From Hymenobacter sp. (GTDB taxonomy: Bacteria; Bacteroidota; Bacteroidia; Cytophagales; Hymenobacteraceae): a stretch of 36,649 nucleotides of DNA. The position numbers were made by a program, and so were the translations under genes. The first letter of the stretch is position 1; every line of letters begins with the position of its first letter. Of this stretch, positions 15,652 to 26,526 are shown piece after piece. The stretch lies in contig JANXOE010000128.1 in the NCBI GenBank assembly GCA_025353745.1, positions 1 through 36,649 on the forward strand, given 5' to 3'. The notes under the pieces were generated by a model. That model was not told where the DNA came from. It saw nothing but the letters and a program-made list of their open reading frames with translations, and did no database searches.

Positions 15652-16026
15652 CTAATAGTTAATAAAAACCACCTTTGTTCCCGAAATAGCGTCGTGCCAT
15701 GCCAAACAGCGGCTGCTGAATACCAAACTTATTAGCTCTAAAGGAATTAGGCGGCAAAAGGTGCGCAGCATTAATCTGGTTGGGCTGGGAATCTCGTCGT
15801 TGTGGGTGGTAACCAAAGTGCGTGTCACGAATTTGCCTACGGTGCGTTGAAACGTTAATTCCATTGCCCCATAATAAACCAAGCTAACGCCCAGTACCCA
15901 AAGCCGGTAGTGTTCGACTTGAATGAGAGAGGCCGGTAAAACCCATAGTAGCAGCCAGAAAATTAAAAATATACACACTGTATCAATGACCAAGTTGGCC
16001 AGGCGCCGTAGCTTGGATGCTTCCAT
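15652..16026 (-). CDS. RDD-family membrane protein
   Basis: 124 residues from ATG 16026 (MEASKLRRLANLVIDT). The RDD pattern is recognisable: an N-terminal RRLANLVIDTV before the first membrane helix (CIFLIFWLLLWVLPA), a second helix (LWVLGVSLVYYGAMELTF), then QRTVGKFVTRTLV and a C-terminal hydrophobic stretch. RDD proteins are small integral membrane proteins with transport-like or unknown roles. The CorC-type gene lies 67 bp upstream on the same strand, so the two may be co-transcribed. The stop codon is almost at the IS630 boundary. Confidence 0.78.
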   Translation of the reverse strand: MEASKLRRLANLVIDTVCIFLIFWLLLWVLPASLIQVEHYRLWVLGVSLVYYGAMELTFQRTVGKFVTRTLVTTHNDEIPSPTRLMLRTFCRLIPLELISLVFSSRCLAWHDAISGTKVVFINY

Positions 16027-16093
16027 TGGGGTAAATGGGGGTGAAGGTTTTTGGCAGCAGAATACTGATTGTAAAAGCGAGGAATAAGTTTCA

Positions 16094-17428
16094 TTACATC
16101 TCTTCTGCGAGGTCGCCGCCGGGCTCGGTGCGCTCCTTGGGGCGCACCACGCGCAGCTGCACGAGGTCAATCACGCGGCGCGAGCGCTCCAGAATCCGGA
16201 ACTCGTAGGGGTCGAGCACGGCCACGTCGCCCACTTCCGGGATGCTGCCGTAGACCACGTTCAGCAGGCCGCCCACGCTCTCGTAGTCTTCGCTTTCGGG
16301 CAGCGGGTAGGGGAGGTACTCGTTGGCGTCGGGGATGGACGTGGCGGCGGCCACGCGGTACTCGTCGGCGGCCGTTTTTTCCACCACGGGCACCTCGTTG
16401 TCGTACTCGTCCTGGATTTCGCCCACCAACTCTTCCATGATGTCTTCGATGGTGACGATGCCCGACACGCCGCCAAATTCGTCGCTCACAATGGCCATCA
16501 CGGTGTGCTTGCGCTGGAAGTTGCGCAGCAAGCGGTTGATTTTCTTGGTTTCGGGCACGAAGTAGGGCACGCGCATGATGCGGGCCAGGTCGACGGGCTC
16601 GTTGCGGCGGATGATGGGTAGCAAGTCCTTCACGTTCAGGATGCCCACAATGTTGTCGATGTTGCCCTCGAACACCGGCAGGCGCGAATAGCCTTCGCTG
16701 AACACCGTTTCCAGGATTTGCTCCTCCGAGGCGTGCACATCGAGGGCCGCCAGCTTGGTGCGGGGCACCATGATTTGCCGCACCATGCGGTCGTTGAATT
16801 CGAACACGTTCTCGATCAGCTCGTGCTCCGAGTCCTGGATTTCGCCGCTCTGCATGCTCTGGTCGAGCAACAGGCGCAGCTCGTCCGAAGTGTGGGCTTC
16901 GGTGCCGTGGGCCGGGTTCACGCCCACGGCACCGAGCAGCACGTTGGACGCTTTCGACAGAAACCACGTCAGCGGCAGCGTGGCGAGGTAAAACGCCCGC
17001 AGCGGCAGCACCAGCGCCAAGCTCACAGCTTCGGGCCGCTGGATGGCCAGCGCCTTCGGAAACAGCTCGCCGAAGAGCACGTGCAGAACGGTGATGATGA
17101 TCAGGCCCACGACCACCGCCGTGCTGTGGGCCGCCGCCGGCGAGATGGCCAGACCCAGCCGGTTCACCGTGTTCAGAATGATTTCGGTGGCCACTTCTTC
17201 GCCCACGGCCCCCAGAACAAGCGAGGTGACGGTGACGCCCAACTGCGTGGCCGACAGGTAGCTGTAAAGCTTGTGCAGCACGCCCATGGCCTGCGCGGCC
17301 AGGCGGCTGCCCTCTTTGGCCTTGAGCTCGAGTTGCGAAAGACGGACGCGGATGAGCGAAAACTCCGCCGCCACAAAAAACCCGTTGGCTACGATGAGTA
17401 GCAGGGAGATAATAATTTTTAAACCCAT
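16094..17428 (-). CDS. CorC/HlyC-type membrane protein (CNNM family: DUF21, CBS pair, CorC_HlyC)
   Basis: 444 residues from ATG 17428, which opens the first membrane helix (GLKIIISLLLIVANGFF). Order: DUF21/CNNM membrane domain (1 to about 190: VAAEFSLIRVRLSQLE, GELFPKALAIQRPE); a CBS pair (about 205-330: VFEFNDRMVRQIMVPRT, GYSRLPVFEGN, GGVSGIVTIEDIMEELVGEI); and the C-terminal CorC_HlyC domain (VGGLLNVVYGSIPEVGD). Homologues handle Mg2+/Co2+ efflux or sodium-linked magnesium transport; the older hemolysin label is historical. The RDD gene follows on the same strand and the dsbD-like gene is divergent. Confidence 0.93.
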   Translation of the reverse strand: MGLKIIISLLLIVANGFFVAAEFSLIRVRLSQLELKAKEGSRLAAQAMGVLHKLYSYLSATQLGVTVTSLVLGAVGEEVATEIILNTVNRLGLAISPAAAHSTAVVVGLIIITVLHVLFGELFPKALAIQRPEAVSLALVLPLRAFYLATLPLTWFLSKASNVLLGAVGVNPAHGTEAHTSDELRLLLDQSMQSGEIQDSEHELIENVFEFNDRMVRQIMVPRTKLAALDVHASEEQILETVFSEGYSRLPVFEGNIDNIVGILNVKDLLPIIRRNEPVDLARIMRVPYFVPETKKINRLLRNFQRKHTVMAIVSDEFGGVSGIVTIEDIMEELVGEIQDEYDNEVPVVEKTAADEYRVAAATSIPDANEYLPYPLPESEDYESVGGLLNVVYGSIPEVGDVAVLDPYEFRILERSRRVIDLVQLRVVRPKERTEPGGDLAEEM

Positions 17429-17472
17429 GTCGGCGGCCCCGCGACGCGGACGGTCTGGGGGCCATTGTAGCA

Positions 17473-17480
17473 CAAAAGTA
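17473..17480 (-). promoter_or_regulatory. -7 element for the CorC/HlyC-type gene
   Basis: TACTTTTG on the minus strand is an exact TAnnTTTG match 44 bp before the start codon at 17428. No clear TTG lies 19-21 bp further upstream. Confidence 0.45.
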
Positions 17481-17544
17481 CGGACTTTGGCGCCGGGGGT
17501 TGGCCGAATGAACTTTTTGCCCGGCTGATTGTGCTTAGGAAGCC

Positions 17545-17552
17545 TAATTTTG
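17545..17552 (+). promoter_or_regulatory. -7 element for the dsbD-like gene
   Basis: TAATTTTG is an exact TAnnTTTG match 24 bp before ATG 17577. A TTTTTG at 17514-17519 lies 25 bp upstream, a little longer than the usual spacing. Confidence 0.45.
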
Positions 17553-17576
17553 TGGGCTTACGTTGATAAATTTGCT

Positions 17577-19736
17577 ATGAATATCCGCCAGCTTTTTAAA
17601 TTTCTGCTGCTCTGTTGGTTGCCGGCCCTACCGGTGGCCGCGCAGATTCTCACGCCTACCCACCTCAGCACGGCCCTGGGCCGGCCCATCACCAAAGTAG
17701 GCCAGGAAGTGGACTTGATCGTAAATGCCCGCATCGACGACAAGTGGCACCTCTACGCCACCGATTTTAGCGAAGACGTGGGCCCGGTGGTTTTTGCCCT
17801 GAAGTTTGTGCCCAGCGCGGCCTACGCGCTGGTGGGCAAGCCGCAGTCCGTGAAGTCGCACCACCAGATGGACGAGGTGTTCAAGGGCGAAGTGGCGTTT
17901 TGGGAAAAAACCGGCCAGATCCGCCAGCGCATCAAAGTGCTCCGGCCCGGCACGTTCACCATCAAAGCCGATGCCGACTACCAAAGCTGCACCGATGTGG
18001 ACGGCCGCTGCGTGCCCGGCAACGAGAGCCTGACCTTCGGGCCCCTGCAAGTGAGCGACTCGGCCGCGCCGGCCACCGGGGCCGTGGGGCCCTCCGCCAC
18101 GCCCCCGGCGGCCAAGCCAGAGGGCCCCGCGCCCACCGCCTTGGTCGCTCCCGCCGCACCGGCGGTCTCTCCGGCCACGGTTGGCACCGTAGATGCCCCC
18201 GCAGCCGCGACGGCCCCCGTCCAAGCCGCCGGGCCAGCGGTGGCCGCAGCGGCCATGCCCGTGGCCGACGCGGGCGGCTTGTGGAGCTTTGGGCTGCTGG
18301 CGTTCCTGTCGGGGCTGGCGGCGCTGCTCACGCCCTGCGTGTTTCCCATGGTGCCCATGACGGTTTCGTTCTTCACCGGGGGCCAGGACAGCCGCGGCCG
18401 CGGCATCCTCAAAGCCGTGGTGTACGGCCTGAGCATCATCGTGATTTACACCCTGATCGGGGTGGTGGTGGCCCGCCTGCTGGGCGAAGACGGCCCCAAC
18501 TTCATGGCCACGCACTGGCTGCCCAACCTGCTCTTTTTTGTGGTGTTCGTGGTGTTCGGGCTCTCGTTTTTGGGTCTGTTTGAAATCACGCTGCCCAGCG
18601 GCCTGGTGAACAAGGCCGATGCGCAGGCCGACAAAGGCGGCTGGCTGGGCGTGTTCTTTATGGCCTTTACGCTGGTGCTGGTGTCGTTTTCGTGCACGGG
18701 GCCCATCGTGGCCACGGTGCTGGGCCTGGCTGCCCGCGGCCAGACGCTGGCCCCCGTGGTGGGCATGCTGGGCTTTTCGCTGGCGTTTGCGCTGCCGTTC
18801 ACGCTGTTCGCCATCTTCCCGTCGTGGCTGAAAAGCCTGCCCCGCTCGGGCGGCTGGCTGAACACGGTGAAGGTGGTGCTGGGCTTCGTGGAGCTGATGC
18901 TGGCCCTCAAGTTCCTGAGCATGGTGGACTTGGCCTACCATTGGGGCATCCTCACCCGCGACGTGTACCTGGTGTTGTGGATTGTGCTCTCGGCTCTGTT
19001 GGGGCTGTACCTGCTGGGCAAGTTCCGCCTTTCGCACGACTCGCCCCTCGACCACCTCAGCGTGGGCCGGCTATTGCTGGCGGTGCTGGCCTTGAGCTTC
19101 ATGACGTACCTGGTGCCGGGCCTGTTCGGGGCCCCGCTGCCGCTGCTGGCCGGCTACCTGCCGCCCCAAAGCCGCCACGATTTTTCGTTGGCCGCCGGGG
19201 GCCCTGCCCCGGTGCAGCCCGCCAACGCGTTGGGCGAAACCCCGCGCTTCAGCGATTTTCTGGAGCTGCCCCACGGCTTGCAAGGCTACTTCGACCTTCA
19301 GCAAGCCGTTCGCGCCGCCAAGCGGCAGCACAAACCCATTTTTATCGACTTCACCGGCCACGCCTGCGTGAACTGCCGCAAGATGGAAGCCACCGTTTGG
19401 AGCGACCCGCAGGTGCTCAGCCAGCTACAAAACGACTACGTGGTGGTGGCCCTCTACGTGGACGATAAAACCGAGCTGCCCCGCAACGAGTGGTACACGT
19501 CGGCGCGCGACCACCAGCAGAAAACCAGCCTCGGCAAGCAAAATGCTGACCTGCAGGTGACCCGCTACGGTTTTAATGCCCAGCCTTACTACGTGTTGCT
19601 CAACCCCGACGATCCCACGGGTAACCCGCTCGTCAAACCCATCGCCTACGAACCCAACGTGGCGCAATTTGCGCAGTTTCTGCAAGCGGGGCGGCGCAGC
19701 TACCAGGCCCGGCACGCGGCCGTGGCAGCCCGGTAG
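17577..19736 (+). CDS. Thiol:disulfide interchange protein, DsbD type
   Basis: 719 residues from ATG 17577, which opens a signal peptide (LLLCWLPALPVAAQ). Order: N-terminal periplasmic DsbD-alpha-like domain (about 25-160) with Cys138 and Cys145; an Ala/Pro-rich linker (about 160-230); a transmembrane domain of about eight helices with the redox cysteines Cys254 (LLTPCVFPMVP) and Cys373 (SFSCTGPI); and a C-terminal thioredoxin-like domain with CVNC at 597-600. The family passes electrons from cytoplasmic thioredoxin across the inner membrane to keep periplasmic disulfide isomerases and cytochrome c maturation reduced. All six redox cysteines expected of full DsbD are present. A thioredoxin gene lies 1.2 kb downstream. 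Confidence 0.92.
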   Translation: MNIRQLFKFLLLCWLPALPVAAQILTPTHLSTALGRPITKVGQEVDLIVNARIDDKWHLYATDFSEDVGPVVFALKFVPSAAYALVGKPQSVKSHHQMDEVFKGEVAFWEKTGQIRQRIKVLRPGTFTIKADADYQSCTDVDGRCVPGNESLTFGPLQVSDSAAPATGAVGPSATPPAAKPEGPAPTALVAPAAPAVSPATVGTVDAPAAATAPVQAAGPAVAAAAMPVADAGGLWSFGLLAFLSGLAALLTPCVFPMVPMTVSFFTGGQDSRGRGILKAVVYGLSIIVIYTLIGVVVARLLGEDGPNFMATHWLPNLLFFVVFVVFGLSFLGLFEITLPSGLVNKADAQADKGGWLGVFFMAFTLVLVSFSCTGPIVATVLGLAARGQTLAPVVGMLGFSLAFALPFTLFAIFPSWLKSLPRSGGWLNTVKVVLGFVELMLALKFLSMVDLAYHWGILTRDVYLVLWIVLSALLGLYLLGKFRLSHDSPLDHLSVGRLLLAVLALSFMTYLVPGLFGAPLPLLAGYLPPQSRHDFSLAAGGPAPVQPANALGETPRFSDFLELPHGLQGYFDLQQAVRAAKRQHKPIFIDFTGHACVNCRKMEATVWSDPQVLSQLQNDYVVVALYVDDKTELPRNEWYTSARDHQQKTSLGKQNADLQVTRYGFNAQPYYVLLNPDDPTGNPLVKPIAYEPNVAQFAQFLQAGRRSYQARHAAVAAR

Positions 19737-19758
19737 CTGCGCAAAATAAAAAAATGCC

Positions 19759-19805
19759 AAAAGCTAAAGAGGCGACTTTGTTGAAAAGTCGCCTCTTTAG
19801 CTTTT
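19759..19805. terminator. Perfect 21-bp inverted repeat, bidirectional terminator
   Basis: The arms 19759-19779 and 19785-19805 are exact reverse complements around a GTTGA loop. The structure lies between the convergent dsbD-like gene and the tRNA-like gene, so it can serve both. Confidence 0.85.
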
Positions 19806-19808
19806 AGG

Positions 19809-19923
19809 CTGTAGCGGAAGGACTTGAACCTTCACGAAGTAGTTAGCCAGCCGGGGGGCCGATTTATCCCGAACCTTCACCCTCGAGAGAGGAGGGTGTG
19901 TCTGCCAGTTCCACCACACTACA
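19809..19923 (-). tRNA. Class II tRNA-like gene, leucine-type D arm, apparent anticodon CUC
   Basis: Read on the minus strand, the cloverleaf is: acceptor TGTAGTG (19923-19917) with CGCTACA (19816-19810), one T-G pair; TG; a D arm GTGGAACTGGCAGACAC of bacterial tRNA-Leu type; A26; anticodon stem CCCTC/GAGGG; a 7-nt loop CTCTCTC, giving anticodon CTC with T37; a variable region of about 46 nt; T arm GAAGG-TTCAAGT-CCTTC; and G73 followed by CC. The D arm says leucine, the anticodon would read Glu codon GAG, and G73 is typical of serine rather than leucine. The variable region can fold (GAAG/CTTC, GTT/AAC, CGGG/CCCG). GTGAAGGTTC occurs twice, 45 bp apart, at the start of the variable region and at the T arm. 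A -7 element and a terminator flank it. It could be functional, regulatory or decayed. Confidence 0.65.
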
Positions 19924-19958
19924 AGTTATCAGCGGGAGCCTTTTGCTCCGGCCGGGGG

Positions 19959-19966
19959 CAAAGATA
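19959..19966 (-). promoter_or_regulatory. -7 element upstream of the tRNA-like gene
   Basis: TATCTTTG on the minus strand matches TAnnTTTG exactly, 35 bp before the predicted tRNA 5' end. A small hairpin (GGAGC / GCTCC, 19935-19949) lies in the intervening leader. No strong -33 TTG is seen. Confidence 0.45.
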
Positions 19967-19995
19967 AAAACTTTTTCGCGCAGTTTCAGCCATGG

Positions 19996-20105
19996 AAATG
20001 TAAGAAAAACTATACAACAAACGATTGTTAGTTTATAATCTATTGATTATAAATAATATACTGTTCGCATTTTTTTAAATTTTATCTGTTTTCAACTGTA
20101 ATGGT
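19996..20105. other. AT-rich island with two dyads in the tRNA upstream region
   Basis: The 19924-20270 gap holds no gene. Its middle is strongly AT-rich in an otherwise GC-rich window. Two dyads stand out: AACAA-acga-TTGTT (20016-20029) and a perfect 9-bp TTTATAATC-tatt-GATTATAAA (20032-20053). It lies just upstream of the tRNA-like promoter, so it may act as an UP-like element or operator, or it may be foreign DNA. The 20106-20210 part shows nothing recognisable. Confidence 0.45.
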
Positions 20106-20211
20106 CGTTTAGGCGGTTTTGGGGCCGATGGCCGGCCGCTGTCGTGCAGTGGGCCGGTTAGGGCCCCACAAAGCCCTGCTCAGGCCGTCTGCCCCGTAAA
20201 ACCCCAGGCAC

Positions 20212-20247
20212 AAAAAAGCCCTTTCCTGCTCGGGAAAGGGCTTTTTT
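20212..20247. terminator. Hairpin terminator of the low-complexity protein gene
   Basis: AAAAAAGCCCTTTCC and GGAAAGGGCTTTTTT form a 15-bp perfect stem with a 6-nt loop, 23 bp beyond the stop of the minus-strand gene at 20271. Confidence 0.85.
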
Positions 20248-20270
20248 GCGTGCTAAAAGCCTCGGCCGAC

Positions 20271-20729
20271 TTACATCGACTTCTTGGTCGTCGTGGTCGA
20301 GGTTTTGTTGGCTTTGTAGCGCATGTCGGGCGTGCCGTCGGCCTTCATTTTGCCGTTGCCAGCCGCGCTGGTCGTGGTCATCTTGTTCTCTTTGTAGCGC
20401 ATGTCGGGCGTGCCGTCGGCCTTCATGTGGGTCGAGGTCGAAGTCGACGACATGCTGGTCATTTTGTGGCCATTGTGCTTGCCGTGCATGGCGCCGGTGG
20501 AGGAGGCCGACGAAGAAGTCGTGCCCATCATACCGGTTTGCGTGGTGGAGGTGTGCGTCGTCTTGGCCGGCGTTTGCGACATTTTCGTGGTCGACATTTT
20601 CGACGAGCTGGTGCTCATCGTGCCGGTGCCCGCGCCGGGGGTGGGAGTAGCGGCGGGAGCGGTTTGGGCGTGGGCGGCAGAAGCGCCTAGCAGGCTGAGG
20701 GAGAGTAGGAAACCGACAAGACGTTTCAT
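20271..20729 (-). CDS. Secreted Ser/Thr/Met/Lys-rich repeat protein
   Basis: 152 residues. The signal peptide (LLSLSLLGASAAHAQ) is followed by low-complexity sequence rich in Ser, Thr, Met and Lys with some His. Near the C-terminus the 15-residue unit MKADGTPDMRYK(E/A)NK occurs twice (residues 102-116 and 128-142). The underlying DNA has a perfect 36-bp direct repeat (20313-20348 and 20391-20426, period 78). I believe DGTPDxRYK-type motifs recur in other secreted Bacteroidota proteins, but I cannot name a characterised family. The Met and His content could suggest metal binding; that is speculation. Its own terminator follows, so it is likely monocistronic. Confidence 0.75.
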   Translation of the reverse strand: MKRLVGFLLSLSLLGASAAHAQTAPAATPTPGAGTGTMSTSSSKMSTTKMSQTPAKTTHTSTTQTGMMGTTSSSASSTGAMHGKHNGHKMTSMSSTSTSTHMKADGTPDMRYKENKMTTTSAAGNGKMKADGTPDMRYKANKTSTTTTKKSM

Positions 20730-20891
20730 AAAAAGGGGGAAAAGAAAAATGAGGAAAAAATGAAGATGGTTCGTGCGCCGGGGCCGTAGCCCAAAGCCGG
20801 CAGAAATGTAGCACCGCGGCGCTAATTTCCATAGCCAAGCACTTTATCCGGAAGCGTTTGCCCTTAGGCAAGCCCCGTGCCAGAACCACAC

Positions 20892-20923
20892 AAAAAGCCC
20901 GGACCACCGGGCCCGGGCTTTTT
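20892..20923. terminator. Hairpin terminator after thioredoxin
   Basis: AAAAAGCCCGG and CCGGGCTTTTT form an 11-bp stem with a 10-nt loop, 26 bp after the thioredoxin stop (minus strand). Confidence 0.8.
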
Positions 20924-20949
20924 GCACTGAAGAAAGAAGGTGCGGGCGC

Positions 20950-21279
20950 TTAGGCCGTTACCTGGGCTTCGAGTTTTTGGGCCAGCACGTGCTTGGGCAC
21001 GGCGCCTACTTGCTTATCAACGATCTGGCCGTTTTTGAACACCAGCAGCGTGGGAATGCTGCGGATGCCGAACTTGGCCGAGGTCTGGGGGTTGGCGTCT
21101 ACGTCGACTTTGCCCACAATGACCTTGCCTTCGTACTCGCCGGCCAATTCTTCCACTACCGGGCCCACCATGCGGCAAGGGCCGCACCACTCGGCCCAGA
21201 AATCGACCAGTACCGGCTTGTCGGAGTTGATGATGGACTCAAAATTGGCATCGGTAATCTCAATTGCTTTATGTCCCAT
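20950..21279 (-). CDS. trxA: Thioredoxin
   Basis: 109 residues from ATG 21279 ([13 protein letters not shown]); 15 further residues in frame upstream look non-coding. The active site is WCGPC with Cys32 and Cys35, and cis-Pro76 is in SIPTLLVF. There is no signal peptide, so it is the cytoplasmic disulfide reductase type kept reduced by thioredoxin reductase. It is the natural electron donor for DsbD-type proteins such as the one at 17577-19736, although the two genes are on opposite strands. dnaE lies 139 bp upstream on the same strand. Confidence 0.95.
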   Translation of the reverse strand: MGHKAIEITDANFESIINSDKPVLVDFWAEWCGPCRMVGPVVEELAGEYEGKVIVGKVDVDANPQTSAKFGIRSIPTLLVFKNGQIVDKQVGAVPKHVLAQKLEAQVTA

Positions 21280-21418
21280 TGCAGTAAGGGTTGCGGTTAA
21301 AATAGCCTCTGGCGGTGCGGCCATCGGGGGCGCAAGGTAGCAGATTGAGGGCTAAACAACGGGCCCGTAGGAAAGTTCAGTCGGCGGCCCCGGGGCCCGG
21401 TTGCGCCGCCGCTGGCCG

Positions 21419-25102
<3,684 letters not shown>

Positions 25103-25458
25103 TTTTGTTCGGTTAACAGCCATCAATTAACACCGCGCAATTGATGGCTGAGGCGTGCGGCAAACGGGTATCGTAGTAAAGATAAGGCGGCCGGGGCCGG
25201 GTTCGTTCGCCAGCCGGGGCCGGATTTGACCGGTCGGGAATCCGGTATTTGGCCCAAATCCTGATCCTGCGGGCGTTGCGCCGCCGCCACCCGGGCCCGC
25301 ATTTTGAACTAGTTTTGTACGGTCGCGTTAGTCCAATCCTACGGGTGCCCCGGCCCCGATTTCCTCATTGCCTCCTTTGGGTCTGACGGCCTGTGGGTTC
25401 CTGGCCTGCAAGCTCCTATTGGTGTGCTGGGTAGCGAAAAAAGGCCGATTTCATTCTC
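25103..25458. promoter_or_regulatory. Divergent dnaE/desaturase intergenic region with start-site hairpin
   Basis: CAGCCATCAATT (25117-25128) and AATTGATGGCTG (25139-25150) form a perfect 12-bp inverted repeat with a 10-nt loop that contains the alternative dnaE ATG codons at 25126 and 25123. TATCTTTA on the minus strand (25184-25177) is one base from TAnnTTTG and could be the dnaE -7 element. TAGTTTTG at 25310-25317 (+) is an exact match and could serve the desaturase, 140 bp downstream. Neither has a convincing TTG at the right spacing. Nothing else is recognisable. Confidence 0.45.
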
Positions 25459-26526
25459 ATGAAAGACCTTGCTCCTTGCACCGACCCGGGCTACACCCGG
25501 GCCGTCGCCCCCACCCGTTTACACCGTTTTTTGCGGCGCTACGTGCAGGACGAGCGCGACCTGCCCTTCGCGTATCTGCTGCTGCAAATCACGGCCACGA
25601 TGCTGCCACTGGCGGTTTTGCTGTTCTCTTCTGTTTTCACGGGCGGGGCGTGGTGGGCCGCGGCGGGGCTGTACTTTTTCCTGGGCACGTTCTATTTCAA
25701 GGGGCCTTTCGGGTTGATGATGCACTGCACCACGCACCGGCCGCTGTTCAAAAAAACGCACAAGTGGGCCAATAAGTACACGCCGTGGGTGGTGGGGCCC
25801 CTGTTTGGCCAAACGCCGGAAACGTACTTCACCCACCACATGGGCATGCACCACCCGGAAAACAACCTGCCCGACGACGAAAGCTCGACCATGTTTTACC
25901 AGCGCGACTCGGTGTGGAGCTTTCTGCATTACCTCGGCGATTTTCTGGTGCTGGGCGTGGCGCGCCTGGTGGGCTACCTGGGCCGCACCCGCAAATTCAC
26001 GCTGCGCTACCGCGCCGTGCGCGGCGAGCTGGCCTACGCGGCCGTGGTGGGGGCCCTGGCCTTCGTGAACCTGCCGGCTACGCTGGTGGTGTTCCTGGGG
26101 CCCTTGCTCGTCACGCGCATCGTGATGATGCTCGGCAACTGGAGCCAGCACGCCTTCATCGACCGCCACGCGCCCGACAACTGCTACACCAACAGCGCGA
26201 CGTGCATCAACACGAAGTACAACCACAAGTGCTGGAACGACGGCTACCACATCAGCCACCACCTGCGCCCGGCCCTGCACTGGACCGAGCACCCCGCCAG
26301 CTTCCGCCAGAACGTGGACCAGTACGCCGACAACGATGCCGTGGTGTTCGACGGCATCCACTACCTGCACATCTTCGCGTACCTCATGCTGAAGCGCTAC
26401 GACCTGCTGGCCAAGCACTTCGTGAACCTCGGCGGCCGCTACGGCTCCGATGCCGAAGTGGAGGCCCTGCTGCGCGGCCGCACCCGGCGCATCGCCCGGC
26501 CGGTGGCGGTGCTGGCTATGGCGTAG
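25459..26526 (+). CDS. Fatty acid desaturase-family membrane protein
   Basis: 355 residues. Two hydrophobic regions (about 38-85 and 190-225) flank histidine clusters typical of membrane di-iron desaturases/hydroxylases: HCTTH (89, 93), HHMGMHH (126-132), NWSQHAF (231) and GYHISHH (264-268), followed by HWTEH. The enzyme would use O2 and an electron donor to desaturate or hydroxylate an acyl chain or a carotenoid-like lipid in the inner membrane. Regiospecificity cannot be told. ATG 25459 is accepted because it precedes the conserved N-terminal part. Its stop overlaps the convergent M20 gene by 11 bp. Confidence 0.85.
   Translation: MKDLAPCTDPGYTRAVAPTRLHRFLRRYVQDERDLPFAYLLLQITATMLPLAVLLFSSVFTGGAWWAAAGLYFFLGTFYFKGPFGLMMHCTTHRPLFKKTHKWANKYTPWVVGPLFGQTPETYFTHHMGMHHPENNLPDDESSTMFYQRDSVWSFLHYLGDFLVLGVARLVGYLGRTRKFTLRYRAVRGELAYAAVVGALAFVNLPATLVVFLGPLLVTRIVMMLGNWSQHAFIDRHAPDNCYTNSATCINTKYNHKCWNDGYHISHHLRPALHWTEHPASFRQNVDQYADNDAVVFDGIHYLHIFAYLMLKRYDLLAKHFVNLGGRYGSDAEVEALLRGRTRRIARPVAVLAMA

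Noticed and set aside
17529-17552. TTG 17529-17531 as the -33 partner of TAATTTTG
   Set aside because: Only 13 bp separate them, well short of the usual 17-23 bp spacing.
19809-19923. tRNA-Leu with a short insertion removable between the GTGAAGGTTC copies
   Set aside because: Deleting one copy plus the intervening bases leaves a variable region of about one base, which is not a valid tRNA, so a simple insertion or intron does not explain the long arm.
20313-20426. Two 36-bp direct repeats considered as a CRISPR fragment
   Set aside because: Only two copies exist, and they encode a repeated peptide in frame within a secreted protein; no cas genes are nearby.
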